DNA from: Crocodylus rhombifer
Taxonomy: Eukaryota > Chordata > Crocodylia > Crocodylidae
Assembly (NCBI GenBank): GCA_038503035.1
Contig: JAVSML010024622.1
Location: forward strand, 1,167,097-1,231,096
DNA length: 64,000 bases
Direction: 5' to 3'
Below, in pieces: positions 24,834-35,069 of this stretch. The translations under genes and the position numbers were made by a program. Positions within the stretch are counted from its first letter, which is position 1, and every line of letters starts with the position of its first letter. The notes under the pieces were generated by a model. That model saw only the letters and a program-made list of their open reading frames with translations, was not told the origin of the DNA and searched no databases.

Positions 24834-26200
24834 CCTACATATGCATAGGGATGCACCATTTTGAGCCAGGAGGTACCATGGGGAAACAGTTTGAAATTCT
24901 GGCTTGTTGCTTTTCATTCTGTCAAATGCATTTGGAAGTGGGGAAAAATCTTTATTGAATGCAAATCCAGTATTTTTGGAAATTGAACAGAAAAATGATA
25001 TAAACAACCTATTTTTTGTAGCAAAAACTATGGTTGCGTAAATGGACTTTAAAGTCAGTGCATTGTCTGTATTCTATTGTATTGATTATTGTACAGAGAG
25101 GGACAAATTCCTCATTTGCAGATCAAAAGATAAGTGGGTTACCATTAAAGAAAATAGGGAGTTAATAGCTCAACATATATTTACTCCTTGATGAAACTCA
25201 AAATTAACGAGCCAGGAAAAGCCTAGAAGAGCAAATTTAGCTCTTAGTTTAATCTCCTTACTTTGTAGCACAGGCTTTGTGTCCATCTAGTGGTACTATT
25301 GTTACAGTATCTCTGGATTTATTTTAATTAGTTTTTTTCTGTCTCTTTTCTACTCTTATGCTACATAAATGTTGCTTTTTTTGAGATCCCTGGGATTACT
25401 TGGATGGACTGTTACACTAGTGCAGACACTTTCAGGTGTCTGCAGAGGATGAATTGACTTCTGACCTTATAAGCAGACATGGGAGTGAGGTGGCAGTTTA
25501 GGCACTCACAGAAATGGTGTTGTGAAGAAAGGCATAATTCTGGGCACAAAGAGAATGGGGGCATTGGTTACACACTTGTAGCTGAAAATAAATAGGGATT
25601 GAGGTATAGTGGCTAAGCTGCTTCTCTGATGGTATTGCAAGCACAAATCTGGTAAGAATAGTGGCAGATATCACCAAGTGTCGGTATGCTATGCGTTTGA
25701 CATGTTGTGGAAATGAAGCTTGCTTGGATGAGGGGTGTTACTCTGGATAGGGTCTGCTGACTGGGCTCTGAGTCGCATTCATCCTTTTCATTCTAGATCT
25801 CTGATCAGCTTGAACTTGTCTACATAGTGTGTTGTTTTCTTGAAGCATAGGTTATATGCACTGAAATGATCTGCACTTCTTTGGGCATATAAAGTGGTGG
25901 GATTCTGTGCCTGTTTTAAAGTGTAGTAAGTTAGCATGGAGAAATGTCTCTGGTGCACATTTCTATTGCATTCTAGCTTGGTTTTCCATCAGTTAAAACA
26001 CCCATTGCTGCTGCTTGTCATGCTATGAATAGTTTGCTCACACATGTACTTTCTACAGCTCTGGGTCAGGTTGGCAGACTGACACCTATTGAAATGCTGC
26101 CATGCAGCTGCATTGGGGCACTTCTGTCCACACACTTTTGGAGTGGGTATCCACTCCCTATAGTTGGTATTATTGTAGAGTAGTTCTGTACCATGCACCC
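24834..26200 (+). other. Intron or old transposon flank, unassigned
   Basis: No exon or recognisable protein. Part may belong to the 5' side of the decayed Harbinger element whose SANT gene starts near 26200. Its terminus was not identified. Confidence 0.35.
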
Positions 26201-26635
26201 AACTTGAACTATGAAAAGATATTGGATCTCCTTCCTTTCTGGAAAGACTACCCATTGAAACAGCAATGCATGCAAAACTTGTTAAAGAGATGGCCTGACT
26301 GAGGAGAGCCCCATCACAGCAAGGAGCAAAAATCAGCTTGTTAGATAAAGCAGTGACAAAAACCTGGATCTTTGGCAGTACTTTGCCCACCTATCCATAT
26401 TATGATGAGCTGAACAGGATGCCACCATCAAGCGGTGTTTTATTGCAGACAGTATAGGGACTGTGATGACTTTGACTATCACTCTGAGGAAGTGATTTTG
26501 CCTGTAGGACAGGATCTCTTTGTAGTGGGAGAGCCCAAGTCAGACCAAGAGGATGCTGGTGTAGATTCTAGCCTGATGGAAATTTACCTCCCTGGGACTT
26601 CTTGTGACATAATCCAATTAATTTTAAAATAAACA
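26200..26635 (+). pseudogene. Decayed SANT/Myb-like protein of a PIF/Harbinger element
   Basis: PIF/Harbinger transposons carry a DDE transposase and a separate SANT/Myb-like DNA-binding protein. Reading the + strand gives three pieces of such a protein in the right order. The first SANT helix is at about 26207-26299 (NYEKILDLLPFWKDYPLK). The linker is STLPTYPYYDELNRM at about 26377-26421 (the family typically has a 'CPYYDELNRIL' phrase). An acidic C-terminal tract is at about 26456-26610 (DCDDFDYHSEEV, GQDLFVVGEPKS, IYLPGTS). Stops and at least one frameshift separate the pieces. The open frame on the opposite strand at 25989-26390 is a shadow. The assignment rests on phrase-level similarity. 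Confidence 0.5.
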
Positions 26636-27769
26636 AGGAGCCTTCAGCACTATGATATTCATGTAATGTATTCTTTTCCCCCTGGGTGCCTGATAATGCT
26701 GCCTCATTGGATAAATGGAAACTGGTAGCATTTCTGAGCTGTGCCCTCCCCCTTTGCATGCTCAAAATGGCAACCACACTTCACTTGTGAATTCTGAAGT
26801 CCTTTGTCCTTGGAGAGACTGTCTTCTTGTAAACCCCCTTGCCCCTCTCCCTTGCTTGGCTCTGACTTGGCTGACTGCCACAGCAACTTCTTTTATCCCC
26901 TGTGTCCTTAGAATGGTGATTGGGAGAGGGGAGCATAGTTAAATATGTCATACTGTGAGGATTTAAAAAAAATCCTTTCAACCACTCTGATTTCCCTGCT
27001 TCTGTGTCATGGTCCAGTTTCCTTTGGCCCACTGCAGCAGTCCACATCTTCCTAAGGCCCCTACTATGTTACATTTATTATGCAATCACGCAGTAAATTC
27101 AGACTGGCCACACGTGCAAAGTAAGACCAGCCTGAAGTACAAAGTAATTGCACAACTAACTGGTTAATTGCACAATAAATTTAAACCAGCCACATGTGTG
27201 AAGTAATTAATCACACCATAAAAATGACTATCCAGCTTTAAAAAAGAGCCAACCAGCTACAAAGTTAGGGTTTGAAGATGTGTAACAACTCTATAGCTGG
27301 TTTCCATCCTGCTTTAATTTTGAATATGTGGTGGGGCCCTGACATACTGATGGTGGCAAACTCATGGCCACTCTGTCCCCAGACTCTAAGGTTGTGTCCA
27401 GACGAAACTGCACATGCCTCTTGTAGCATCTCAAAGCAGTCCTGGGAACAACCTGCCCCCCCCCTTCCCCACGGTGCATATTTGCAGCACTGACTCTAAA
27501 TTTGATACCTGGAAATCCAGGTATCAAAAATAAACCCAAGGAAAAAAAGCAGGGCAGGTGGGTCCTCCAGAGACACTCTGGTATCCGGCCACTCTGTGGT
27601 GCTTCTGTTTCCCCAGCAAGCACCCTTTGCGTGTAAGGCAAACAGAAGCAGGGCAAGGCTGTGGTGGGACCCGGCCCAGGTGCTGTCCCAGGTAAGCAGG
27701 GACAGGGTGGGAGGGCTGTGTGGTTTCTGGGGGGGAAGGGGGTTGTGGGTGTGGGGAGTGGTGGGGGTG

Positions 27770-28390
27770 GCGTGTGTGGGGAGAATGTGGGGTTTGTGGA
27801 GGGGCTGCCACATGCCTGCCCCCCCCCCCCCACCTCCTGTGGCATTAGCTGAACCGTGCCAGCAGCAGCACTGCCAGACCCATGGTCTATGCGGGGAGAA
27901 TGGGCCAGTAGGAACTGAAGCAACCTGGCCTGGCATGGCCCGCTAGCATGCCTGTGGATGGGCCTAGAGCACACAGCTCCTGTCCAAAGGTGCATGGTAA
28001 CTGAGTGGGTTGGGTCATGTCGGGCCGGGCTGGGCCAGGCCCGTTCTCCGTGAAGGTCAGGTGGCAATGTGTCATGGCCCAATACAGGCACAGCCACATG
28101 GCTGTGCATCGCCACCTGACCCTCATGGAGCTAGCTTGTGCCTTTGGACAGGAGCCACATGTCTGGAGCCTGTCCAAAGGTGTGCCAATGGGTAGGGTCA
28201 GGTCCAGATGCACCCCTTCTCCCTCCATAGACCACAGGTCTGGCAGCACTGCCAATGGCATGGCTTGGCTGGCACTGCAGGGGGTGGGGGATGGGCATGT
28301 GGCAACCATCCCCGCAAACCCCATATCCACCCCATACCCACTCACATGCCCCTCACCACCCTCTTCCTGCAAACCCCCCCCACTCCTTCT
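27770..28390. repeat. Long inverted repeat (foldback) with GC-rich arms
   Basis: Two arms of roughly 300 bp pair around a centre near 28088. Examples: tgaaggtcaggtggcaatg (28051) pairs with catcgccacctgaccctca (28107); the word ctcctgtccaaaggtg (27978) pairs with cctttggacaggag (28141); and gcactgccagacccatggtc (27869) pairs with gaccacaggtctggcagcac (28229). The outer parts become G-rich on the left and C-rich on the right. The long open frames that cover this region on both strands (for example 27291-28115 minus and 28005-28673 plus) come from this symmetry and base bias, and I do not regard them as genes. Confidence 0.7.
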
Positions 28391-28959
28391 GCAAACCCTA
28401 CAGCACCCCAATACCCACCCACATCTCCCCATATCCCTCCACGTCCACCCACACCTCTTCCCATCCTGCTCCTGCAAACCTCACATCCCTCCATCACACA
28501 CCCAGTGTGCTCAGCTGCCAGACAGGATGAGACCTGCTGGCAGGAGCTGTGGCTGCAAGGGTAGCTGTCCCCATATCCTGGTTATAAAGGAGTCAGGGGG
28601 AACTCTAATTTTTCTGTTAAGAAAGTCAAAAACAAACATCAAAGCATATAGATATTTAGAATTTATTTTATAATGATAGAGACACTGGTAGGCTTCCAGA
28701 TTGTTTTAAAATTGTAAATATATCACTAAAACATTATCCAACTGAGATAAATATATATAAACAAAAAACCATATGCGTGTATGTGTGTGTGGTCTTTTGT
28801 TTTAATTGTGCAAGAACATGGATTTTGGAGTATTTTACAGAGTGAATTTGGAATTTATTTAATCAAAGAATTTGCAGTTTTTAAATAGGGAACACCAGGA
28901 TTTCTCCTAGTGAGGCAAGTGGCAGGACCCAGACAGAGGAGCCTGCTCAGGGCTGGCAG

Positions 28960-29165
28960 CCAGGGCCCATCTGGAGGGCATACAAGGTGGCTGACCTCCT
29001 GGCTATTTGGGGCCAGGAGGACATGCTTTGACAGTTAAAAATAGACCACCATGCTGAGAACATCTTCTGGTCAATAGCTGCTCAGATAGCAGGGTGGGGA
29101 CACACATGGCAGCAGTGCCACACAAAGGCCAGCTGTGCAGCCATGTCCCACTGGCAGCTGGCCCA
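28960..29165 (+). pseudogene. Decayed SANT/Myb-like DNA-binding domain
   Basis: One + strand frame reads KVADLLAIWGQEDML, a stop, then QLKIDHHAENIFWSIAAQIA and GWGHTWQQCHTKASCAAM. This follows the SANT domain pattern of vertebrate Harbinger-type proteins: helix 1 'evxDLLAIWGeedv', helix 2 'naeifxxIAxxmaxrGH' and helix 3 'rtxxQCrxKxKxL'. The in-frame TGA at about 29029 shows it is a fossil. Key helix-3 Lys/Arg positions are partly lost. It lies inside the TAA-flanked 4.6-kb element and supports assigning that element to the Harbinger superfamily. Confidence 0.6.
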
Positions 29166-29388
29166 GAGGTGCAGACACCTCTGCTGTGGCCGTGCAGTCC
29201 TTGTCTGGGTCTGGCAGGTGTGCAGCCTTGGGGGCCACATGCTGTCGCAGATGGCAGTAGATCACATCCAGGCAGCAGCCCCTACTGCCAGACTGCTGAA
29301 GTGGGCAGAGGGCGCAGGGAACTTGCAGTTAGGGCTGATTCAGCAGTCCAGCTGGCACAAGGGGCTAGTGTCCCCAGATACCAATTGG

Positions 29389-30105
29389 CCAGACCCCAGA
29401 AGCTTCTATTTGTTGACCATGGCCCTAAGGCCCACCTGGCTAACTAATAGGCCCTACTGTGTGGGGCTAATGGGTGAAAGATACAACAGAATTCTTGGGA
29501 CAATAAAAGCGAAAAACAGAACAGGCGTGACGTGAGGGTCAAAGGGTCAAAATGCGAGAATAAGTGTTCCTGAGGGGGACACTGAGCAGAGCCCCCTTGG
29601 CCACGCCCACCGGTCCTCAAAGGCATCCAAAGAGCCTTTTATTTTTGGACACTGCCCAGTGGTGCTCCACTCAGAAGCATGTGTGGACCAGTGAGAGGAA
29701 AGTGGCCCTGCAGTCTCTGGATACCTTCCCAGCCAGAGCCTCTTTCCTAGTCATGTACAAGGGCCAGGAGGAGGTTGCCCAGGAGGTCCCGGGAGTTGGT
29801 GGGGCCACGGATGGGGTGTCCAAAAATAAAGAGGTAGGGAGTAAAGTTAATCCAGACCCTCAGGAGAAAGTTCCGGAAGTGGAGATGGAGGGGATGCAGC
29901 CTGGTACACTCAAGTGTCATGTGTGCCAGGGTCTCCCTCTGCCTGCAGAAGGGGCAGGAGACCCAGGTATCGGTAAAGCTTGCCATGTACATGCCCGTGG
30001 CGATGGCTCCATGGACGAGCCAGTAGCTGAGGTCCCCAGTGGCTCGTGGGATGAGAGTGGAGTACAGGCTCAGCCACTGGGGCATCCCAAATACGCCGTA
30101 GCTGA
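29389..30105 (-). mobile_element. Tx1-like LINE ORF2 C-terminal fragment, unit 1
   Basis: The minus strand from about 30109 to 29747 encodes the zinc-ribbon end of a non-LTR retrotransposon reverse transcriptase: CPFCRQRETLAHMTLECTRL, followed by FRNFLLRVWINFTPYLFIFG and HPIRGPTNSRDLLGNLLLAL. Tx1-type elements of the L1 clade carry this type of C-terminus. The fragment has no catalytic RT motif. The + strand open frames over it (29564-30202) are shadows. On its low-coordinate side is an 80-bp segment (29389-29468) that recurs at 30106-30191, so this is the first unit of a tandem duplication. Confidence 0.65.
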
Positions 30106-31751
30106 GCATCCCAGAAGCTCCTGTTTATTTGTATCTTCCAAGTTAACATGGGCCTTAAGGCCCACCCAGCTAACTAATAGCCCCTACTGTGTGGGACTGT
30201 AACAGGGGGCATGCTCGGGGCCTGATCTCATGCCGGCCCACCCACCTGTTTCAGGGCCAGTTGCCCACCTCCTCACCTGCCATGCCTTGATGATATATAA
30301 TTATGATCTTAAATAGGTGGGAGGCTGCCCATTTCTTGCCCTGATGCCAGGCTCGCTACATGCAGCTCCGTTCTTCCCCTACATGCCTGCACAAGTCTCG
30401 CAGATGGCATCCACAAATGTTAACCTCACTGGCCCCACACTGGGCCCCAGAATCCTCCAGTCCAGACCTCAACTGGATCCCTCCCCTTAGGTGGACTACT
30501 CCACCCTCATTTGGAGCTGCCTAGCTCCCCCCTGAACTGTTTGTCTGCTGGTGTGGCCCCCCCCAAGGACCTTTGGTCACACAGGCCCTGGCCACACCTC
30601 CAAGGCCAGTTGGAAATCCCAGGCCTTCAGCTCTGGGCGTCCCTCGCAGTGGGCCCCTGGACCTTTTGACCATTCTGGTCCTGGCCCCAGCATTGACCAA
30701 TCAAGGGTTTTCTAAGTCAGGCGTCTGAGTCTATAGCTCACTCTCTAACCTGGGTCCACCTTCTTGGCCCTACCATGGGGTAACCCACCTGGTTGTGGGA
30801 GCTGGGGTTAAGCTGCCCCAACCCGCCTTTCACCAAGGTGGTAACTGGCCTGGTATTTCCTGGGGACTCCCACACGACTGAGAGCCCCACTAGGCCACCC
30901 ACTCCCGGCAGGATGCAATTTTATGTCATGTCCAGGACCAGGAGCCTCCAAGCCATCCCCTTAAGCTCCTGCCCTTACCTCCAGGATGATGCTTGCAGCC
31001 AGGTAATGTTTCTGCCTGTCCTGTTAGCAGCAAACTTGTGTGTTTATATAGGTGGCCAGAGATCTAAAATGTCCACTGCAATCAAGCACCTTCTGGCTGC
31101 TTGGCTCAGCCCTTAAAGTGGCAGGCACCAACAGTGCTCTGCTACAGGGACCAAAGGGTGAAATATACAACTAAATTATTATTTTTTGGGAAAGCAAAGG
31201 CAAAAACCAGGGTGGGAGTGTTGTGTGGGTCAAAGGGTCAAAATGTGAAAATAAGTGTTCCTGAGGGGGACACTGAGCATTGCCCCCTGGGCCGTACCCA
31301 CTGGTCCTCAAAGGCATCCAAGGAGCTGTTGGATGCTGCCCACTGGTGCTCTGCCTGGAAACATGCACAGGCAAATGAAAGGAATGCAGCCTCACTTTCC
31401 CAGCCAGAGCTTCTTTCCTGGTCAAGTACAGGGCCCACTTGGCCAGAGCCAGGAGGAGGTTGACCAGGAGGTCCTGGGACTTGGTAGGGCTGCAGATGGG
31501 GTGTCTAAAAATAAAAAGGTGTGGGGTGAAGTTCAACCAGAACCTCAGGAGGAGGTTCTGGAGGTGGAGGGGCTGTAGCATGGTGCACTCGAGAGTCATG
31601 TGTGCCAGGATCTACCTCTGCCCGCAGAAGGGGCAGGAGACCAGGGTGTCTGTGAAGCTTGCCACATACACGCCCATGGCAATGGCACCAGCTGAAGTCC
31701 TCAGTGGCTTGTGGGATGAGAGTGGAGTACAGGCTTAGCCACTGAGGTGCC
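30106..31751 (-). mobile_element. Tx1-like LINE fragment, unit 2, split by a solo LTR
   Basis: A second copy of the unit at 29389-30105. It begins with the same 80-bp segment (ccagaagctcctgtttattt, ..., ctaactaatagcccctactg), is interrupted by the solo LTR at 30198-31146, and resumes at caaagggtgaaatatacaac to match gggtgaaagatacaac of unit 1. It then carries the same LINE C-terminus on the minus strand (31599-31171: MTLECTMLQPLHLQNLLLRF, SQDLLVNLLLALAKWALYLT). Without the LTR it is about 0.69 kb, close to the 0.72 kb of unit 1. Both units keep the phrase gtcaaagggtcaaaatg (29538 and 31229). Confidence 0.65.
30198..31146. mobile_element. Solo LTR with GGGAC target duplication
   Basis: A 949-bp segment begins TGTAACAGGG and ends CTGCTACA. 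GGGAC flanks both sides (30193-30197 and 31147-31151). The TG...CA ends and 5-bp duplication are diagnostic of an LTR. Removing it restores continuity with the unit-1 copy of the host repeat (ctactgtgtgggac / caaagggtg versus ctactgtgtggggc / taatgggtg), which independently confirms both boundaries. A TATA-like gatgatatataattat is present near 30290. It shares no obvious sequence with the LTR at 22494-23387. Its orientation and family are not determined. Confidence 0.75.
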
Positions 31752-32361
31752 CCAGAAGCTCCTGAGTGCAGTTAGCCATGAGCTGCTTGCCAGGGCAGCT
31801 TTTTACACTGCTGGGGCCAGCACTGGTACTGGCCCCAGGCTCTAGCTCCCTGGCTGTAGATCTGGGAGTAGCTGGGCAGGGTCATTTTGCCTCAAGTGAC
31901 GCAACTTGCCCCACACCAAAGTGCATGTCCAGGCACATGTGCTGAGGGCAAAATCCACAGCACAAATTTGCACCTCTCCTGTTTGAGCTGCTCTAAGCGC
32001 ACATGCCTGCATGTGTGGACGCACCCTAAGTGTTTTAGTACTCTAACAACAGGAATCATTTAAATCAGTGTTTCATTCATACTTTGCTCAATGCTCTCAG
32101 TGAGTTAACATCATTCAGCATTGCATAAGAACATTGACACTTTAGCACCTCATAACTTTACCAGGGTATGTTCCTAACCCCATTGGGTGTACTCCACAGT
32201 CCTTTATCGTAGTGTGTTAAGAGCTGTTGAATAACATTTTGTCTAGGTATGTTTTGTGGCACAAAGCATAGCATCCAACCAGTAAATAAACTTTATTTAG
32301 GATGCACATGAAAATAAATAGAAGCACCGATAAGGTGAGAGGACACTGTTATCCCCTAAGG

Positions 32362-32590
32362 CAGTGGTCTTCAAAGTTTTTTGATCGCACACCCCTATCA
32401 GTAAAAAATTTTTGAGCATGCACCCCCAATATATATATATATTTATATTCGTGCACCCCCTATCAGTAAAAAATTTTTGAGTATGCACCCCCCAGTATAT
32501 GTATATTTATATAAATATAAATAGAAGTTCTAATATTTTCTTCCTGCACCCCAATGGATTGTCTTGCGCACCCCACTTTGGAGACCACTG
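32362..32590. mobile_element. Small hAT-type MITE with internal tandem repeat
   Basis: 229 bp. It starts CAGTGGTCTTCAAAGTTTTT and ends ACTTTGGAGACCACTG, which are inverted repeats. Target duplications of 8 bp flank it (ccctaagg at 32354-32361 and ccttaagg at 32591-32598, 7 of 8 matching). The interior holds two copies of a unit of about 65 bp beginning tatcagtaaaaaatttttga (32396 and 32461), each followed by (ta)n. It has no coding capacity. Confidence 0.8.
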
Positions 32591-33029
32591 CCTTAAGGTT
32601 CCAGATAGTCATTGTAAAACTCCATTTATTTTTCAGTGGCCTTTGTGCTTGTCTGCAGGGAAAGTGAAACAGGATAAAGTACAGAAGGTGCTTGATTACA
32701 GCTCTAACATTAGAAAGCAGAGCTGTCTAACTTATTTTTCCAGCATACATAGCTATGGCCACTTAATCCACCAGAACCTCGCAAGGGACAAATTGTAGCA
32801 ATTCATACTTTACTGGGCTTTTCTTTGCCTTAGACCAGCACGTTTTCTGCTTCCTTGTCATATGACGTTCTCAGTGACATGGTCTCCAATATAAGGACTG
32901 CCTGCTGAAGCAGTGTGCAATTACCAGCCTGCCCTGCATGTCTCCCTGGAAGATGTGCATCAACCAGCCCCAGCAATATGCAAAGCAAATGGTGACTGTC
33001 AGAACTTCATAACAGACACCCATAATAAA

Positions 33030-33445
33030 CATCACAGATCAGAGTATTGCTGCAGAAGAAGACCAAGCTGAGACACAATTTACATTCTCCACCATCTTCT
33101 CGGATTGGGAGGAAGCTATGGAACATCTCAGTTTTGAGGGAGAGAAATTAATCTTGGAGGCTGTGGAAACTGAACAGTTTCCACAGTCTACATTAATAAC
33201 TGCTTGTTACTTTTATTGCCTTTAACAGAAACAGCTCCAAAGCTGATGATGTGGCCCTTAAGGACAGGAACTGTATCAACCTCTCAGTACCTGGTAGAAC
33301 TGAGCAGGGAAGAAGATAGGAGGAAAATGCTCAACTGTATGGGAGAAGCGGGGACAGATGGTTCAGGAATGGATGAAGTTGCTCAAGGTTGAGATGGAAA
33401 AGGATGGTGAACTTGGTCAGCAGAATCCTTACTTTGAACTGACAG
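33030..33445 (+). pseudogene. Possible C-terminal part of the Harbinger SANT gene
   Basis: The + strand contains acidic, Gln/Glu-rich tracts (AEEDQAETQF, EEAMEHLSFEGEKLI) and a final open piece with QYLVELSREEDRRKMLNCMG. This resembles the coiled C-terminus usual in SANT proteins of Harbinger elements. It lies between the SANT remnant at 26.2-26.6 kb and the convergent transposase at 34.26-35.06 kb. The composition and position are suggestive, but there is no diagnostic motif, so the call is tentative. Confidence 0.25.
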
Positions 33446-34259
33446 CTAATTCAACAGACTAACACTTCTGCTGGAAAGTATCGTTCTACCTCTCTTCCTC
33501 CTTTGGCAGAGTACAAGAATTGTGAGCATAACTGTGTATACTGGGAAAAGCATTGGCTGTGCGGACACCCAGCTACAGCTCGGCATAAGAGCCTAGGACA
33601 GAGCATTAAGAACAGTGGTTTCAGGGAGCTCACCTAAAAGTCCTCAAGCCTGAGTGGGGGTTCTGTTCTACTCTTCGTCCTTTCATATTATCAAGGCAGA
33701 GAGTGCTAGTGTTGCCTGGCAGTGATCTGCAAAGCCCAATGAGTGTGCCGTATTTTTTGACGACACCTGTGGTCTTGAACGTTGCTGATACTGGGATTTA
33801 ATTTAACTGTTTTTATGAGTTTTGGTTTGCACTTTCTCACAGTTCATGACATTACAAATTGCTTGTTTGGAATTTTATGAAAATAAAGAATGCTTTCTTA
33901 ACAGGTCTATGTAGCTCAGATTTCATAATTTTCACAAATTTTCTTGCTCCCTGAAATACTCTGTGAATCCCTGGCTTTTGCTTTAACAGATATTTGTGCA
34001 ACAGCATGCACTTATAACATTAGGCAGCACTACAGCTTCTGGCCTAGTTGTCAGCTGATGTAGTATTGTGAATGCCACTCCTCTTTCATCCTGCAGCCAC
34101 TTAGTTGATAAGTGGGTGTTAGAAAGTTGCTATTTAACTGACTAGTAAAAGGCTTCATCAGTAGGGAAGTAGAGAATTATCTGGGTCATGGTGAAGAATG
34201 TTAAAACCATTAAAGTCTGTAGTTGTAGCTGTGGGAGTAAATCATTCTGTTCTTTTTTA

Positions 34260-35060
34260 AATTACATTGTGTGGGTTCCAAAAGAACTGAGTATCACCAG
34301 CCTTTTCAGACTGTGCTGCATTAAGTTGGTGAACCTGCTAAAATGATCAACCAGGCATTGGGGCACAGTGGAGAAATACTGGTTTCTATTTATGAACTAC
34401 ACTGGCACAGGGGGCAAAGAATAGCTGTACAGGTTCCAGAAATTGCCCCAGTATAATTCAGGGGCCCATGTGCTTGCAAAGCCATCAGTAACCTCCTGAG
34501 CATTGGTAAGAACATGTTCCAACTGCACAGCATATCTCCTTTACAACAGATCCGACAGGAGATCTGCCCAAGCCCAATCAATCGGTCAGCTACTGACCCA
34601 TGTCAAGTAGGGGTGGTGAGCTTGAAGACATGATTCCCATACACTTTTGAGTGCTTAGGGGAACTTGCATGTTTTGTTGCTGCTGCTGCATCTCTGGGTG
34701 ACTTCTTTACCAATCTCCAGAACAGTGCTTTGAATCATCCTGAAATTCTGCAGCCATTACTGAACAGGCTCCTAGGTGTGCTGTTCCCTACCAGCAGATC
34801 TTTGTTTTGTGAGGCCAGAAACAGTGCTGTCATGAATGAAGGTGATCCAAGAAAAGTTCCTCCAAAAGCAGCTGGTTTATATCCTCCCACAGCTGCTGGC
34901 TGAGTTGCTTCCAGTACTGATGCCAAAGAAGCTCAATCGCCAGGCATCTGACTTGCAAAGCTGAAGGCACCCAAAGGCAAGATGTCAAATATGCTACTGC
35001 AAGTTGCTGCATATTTGTGATGACCAGAATGCCAAAAAGGGCAGCAGCTTGCCAAGAAGT
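34260..35060 (-). pseudogene. PIF/Harbinger DDE transposase fossil
   Basis: Reading the minus strand from 35060 downwards gives the Harbinger nuclease in order. The helix-turn-helix phrase LGLGRSPVGSVVKEICCAV is at about 34595-34525, where the family has 'fgvgrSTVgxvvxevcxAi'. Then LEHVLTNAQEVTDGF and APELYWGNFWNLYSYSL stand where 'GFPnCxGAIDGTHIPI' is expected. FINRNQYFSTVPQCLVDHFS follows at about 34390-34328, where 'eyiNRKgfySvvlQalvDhxgrFtd' is expected. Several stops and a frameshift after ICCAV break the frame, and the first catalytic Asp (IDGTH) is lost. It faces the SANT remnants on the + strand, the usual two-gene arrangement. Confidence 0.65.
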
Positions 35061-35069
35061 GGTGGATTG

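Larger units (their letters stand above)
27390..32026. mobile_element. 4.6-kb TAA-flanked Harbinger-type element carrying a SANT remnant
   Basis: The left end reads GGTTGTGTCCAGACGAAACT after TAA (27387-27389). The right end, read inward on the other strand, is GGGTGCGTCCACACATGCAG next to TAA (32027-32029). Similarity of the two ends continues inward for about 100 bp (gcacatgcc / gcatgtgcg, agcatctcaaagcag / agcagctcaaacagg, ggtgcatatttgcagca / ggtgcaaatttgtgctg). A 3-bp TAA duplication and a GGG-starting inverted repeat fit PIF/Harbinger. Inside lie a long foldback (27770-28390), a decayed SANT domain (28960-29165), a duplicated Tx1-like LINE tail and a solo LTR. I see no DDE transposase inside it. 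Confidence 0.55.

Noticed and set aside
25989..26390. Minus-strand 133-codon open frame
   Set aside because: No domain. The plus strand of the same interval reads as SANT remnants, so this is a shadow.
27291..28673. Long open frames on both strands (274 codons minus, 222 codons plus)
   Set aside because: They coincide with the GC-rich foldback; low-complexity Pro/His/Gly translation without a domain.
29094..30202. Plus-strand open frames of 117-212 codons
   Set aside because: The part from 29564 on is antisense to the Tx1-like LINE end. The part before it follows the SANT remnant but shows no further domain.
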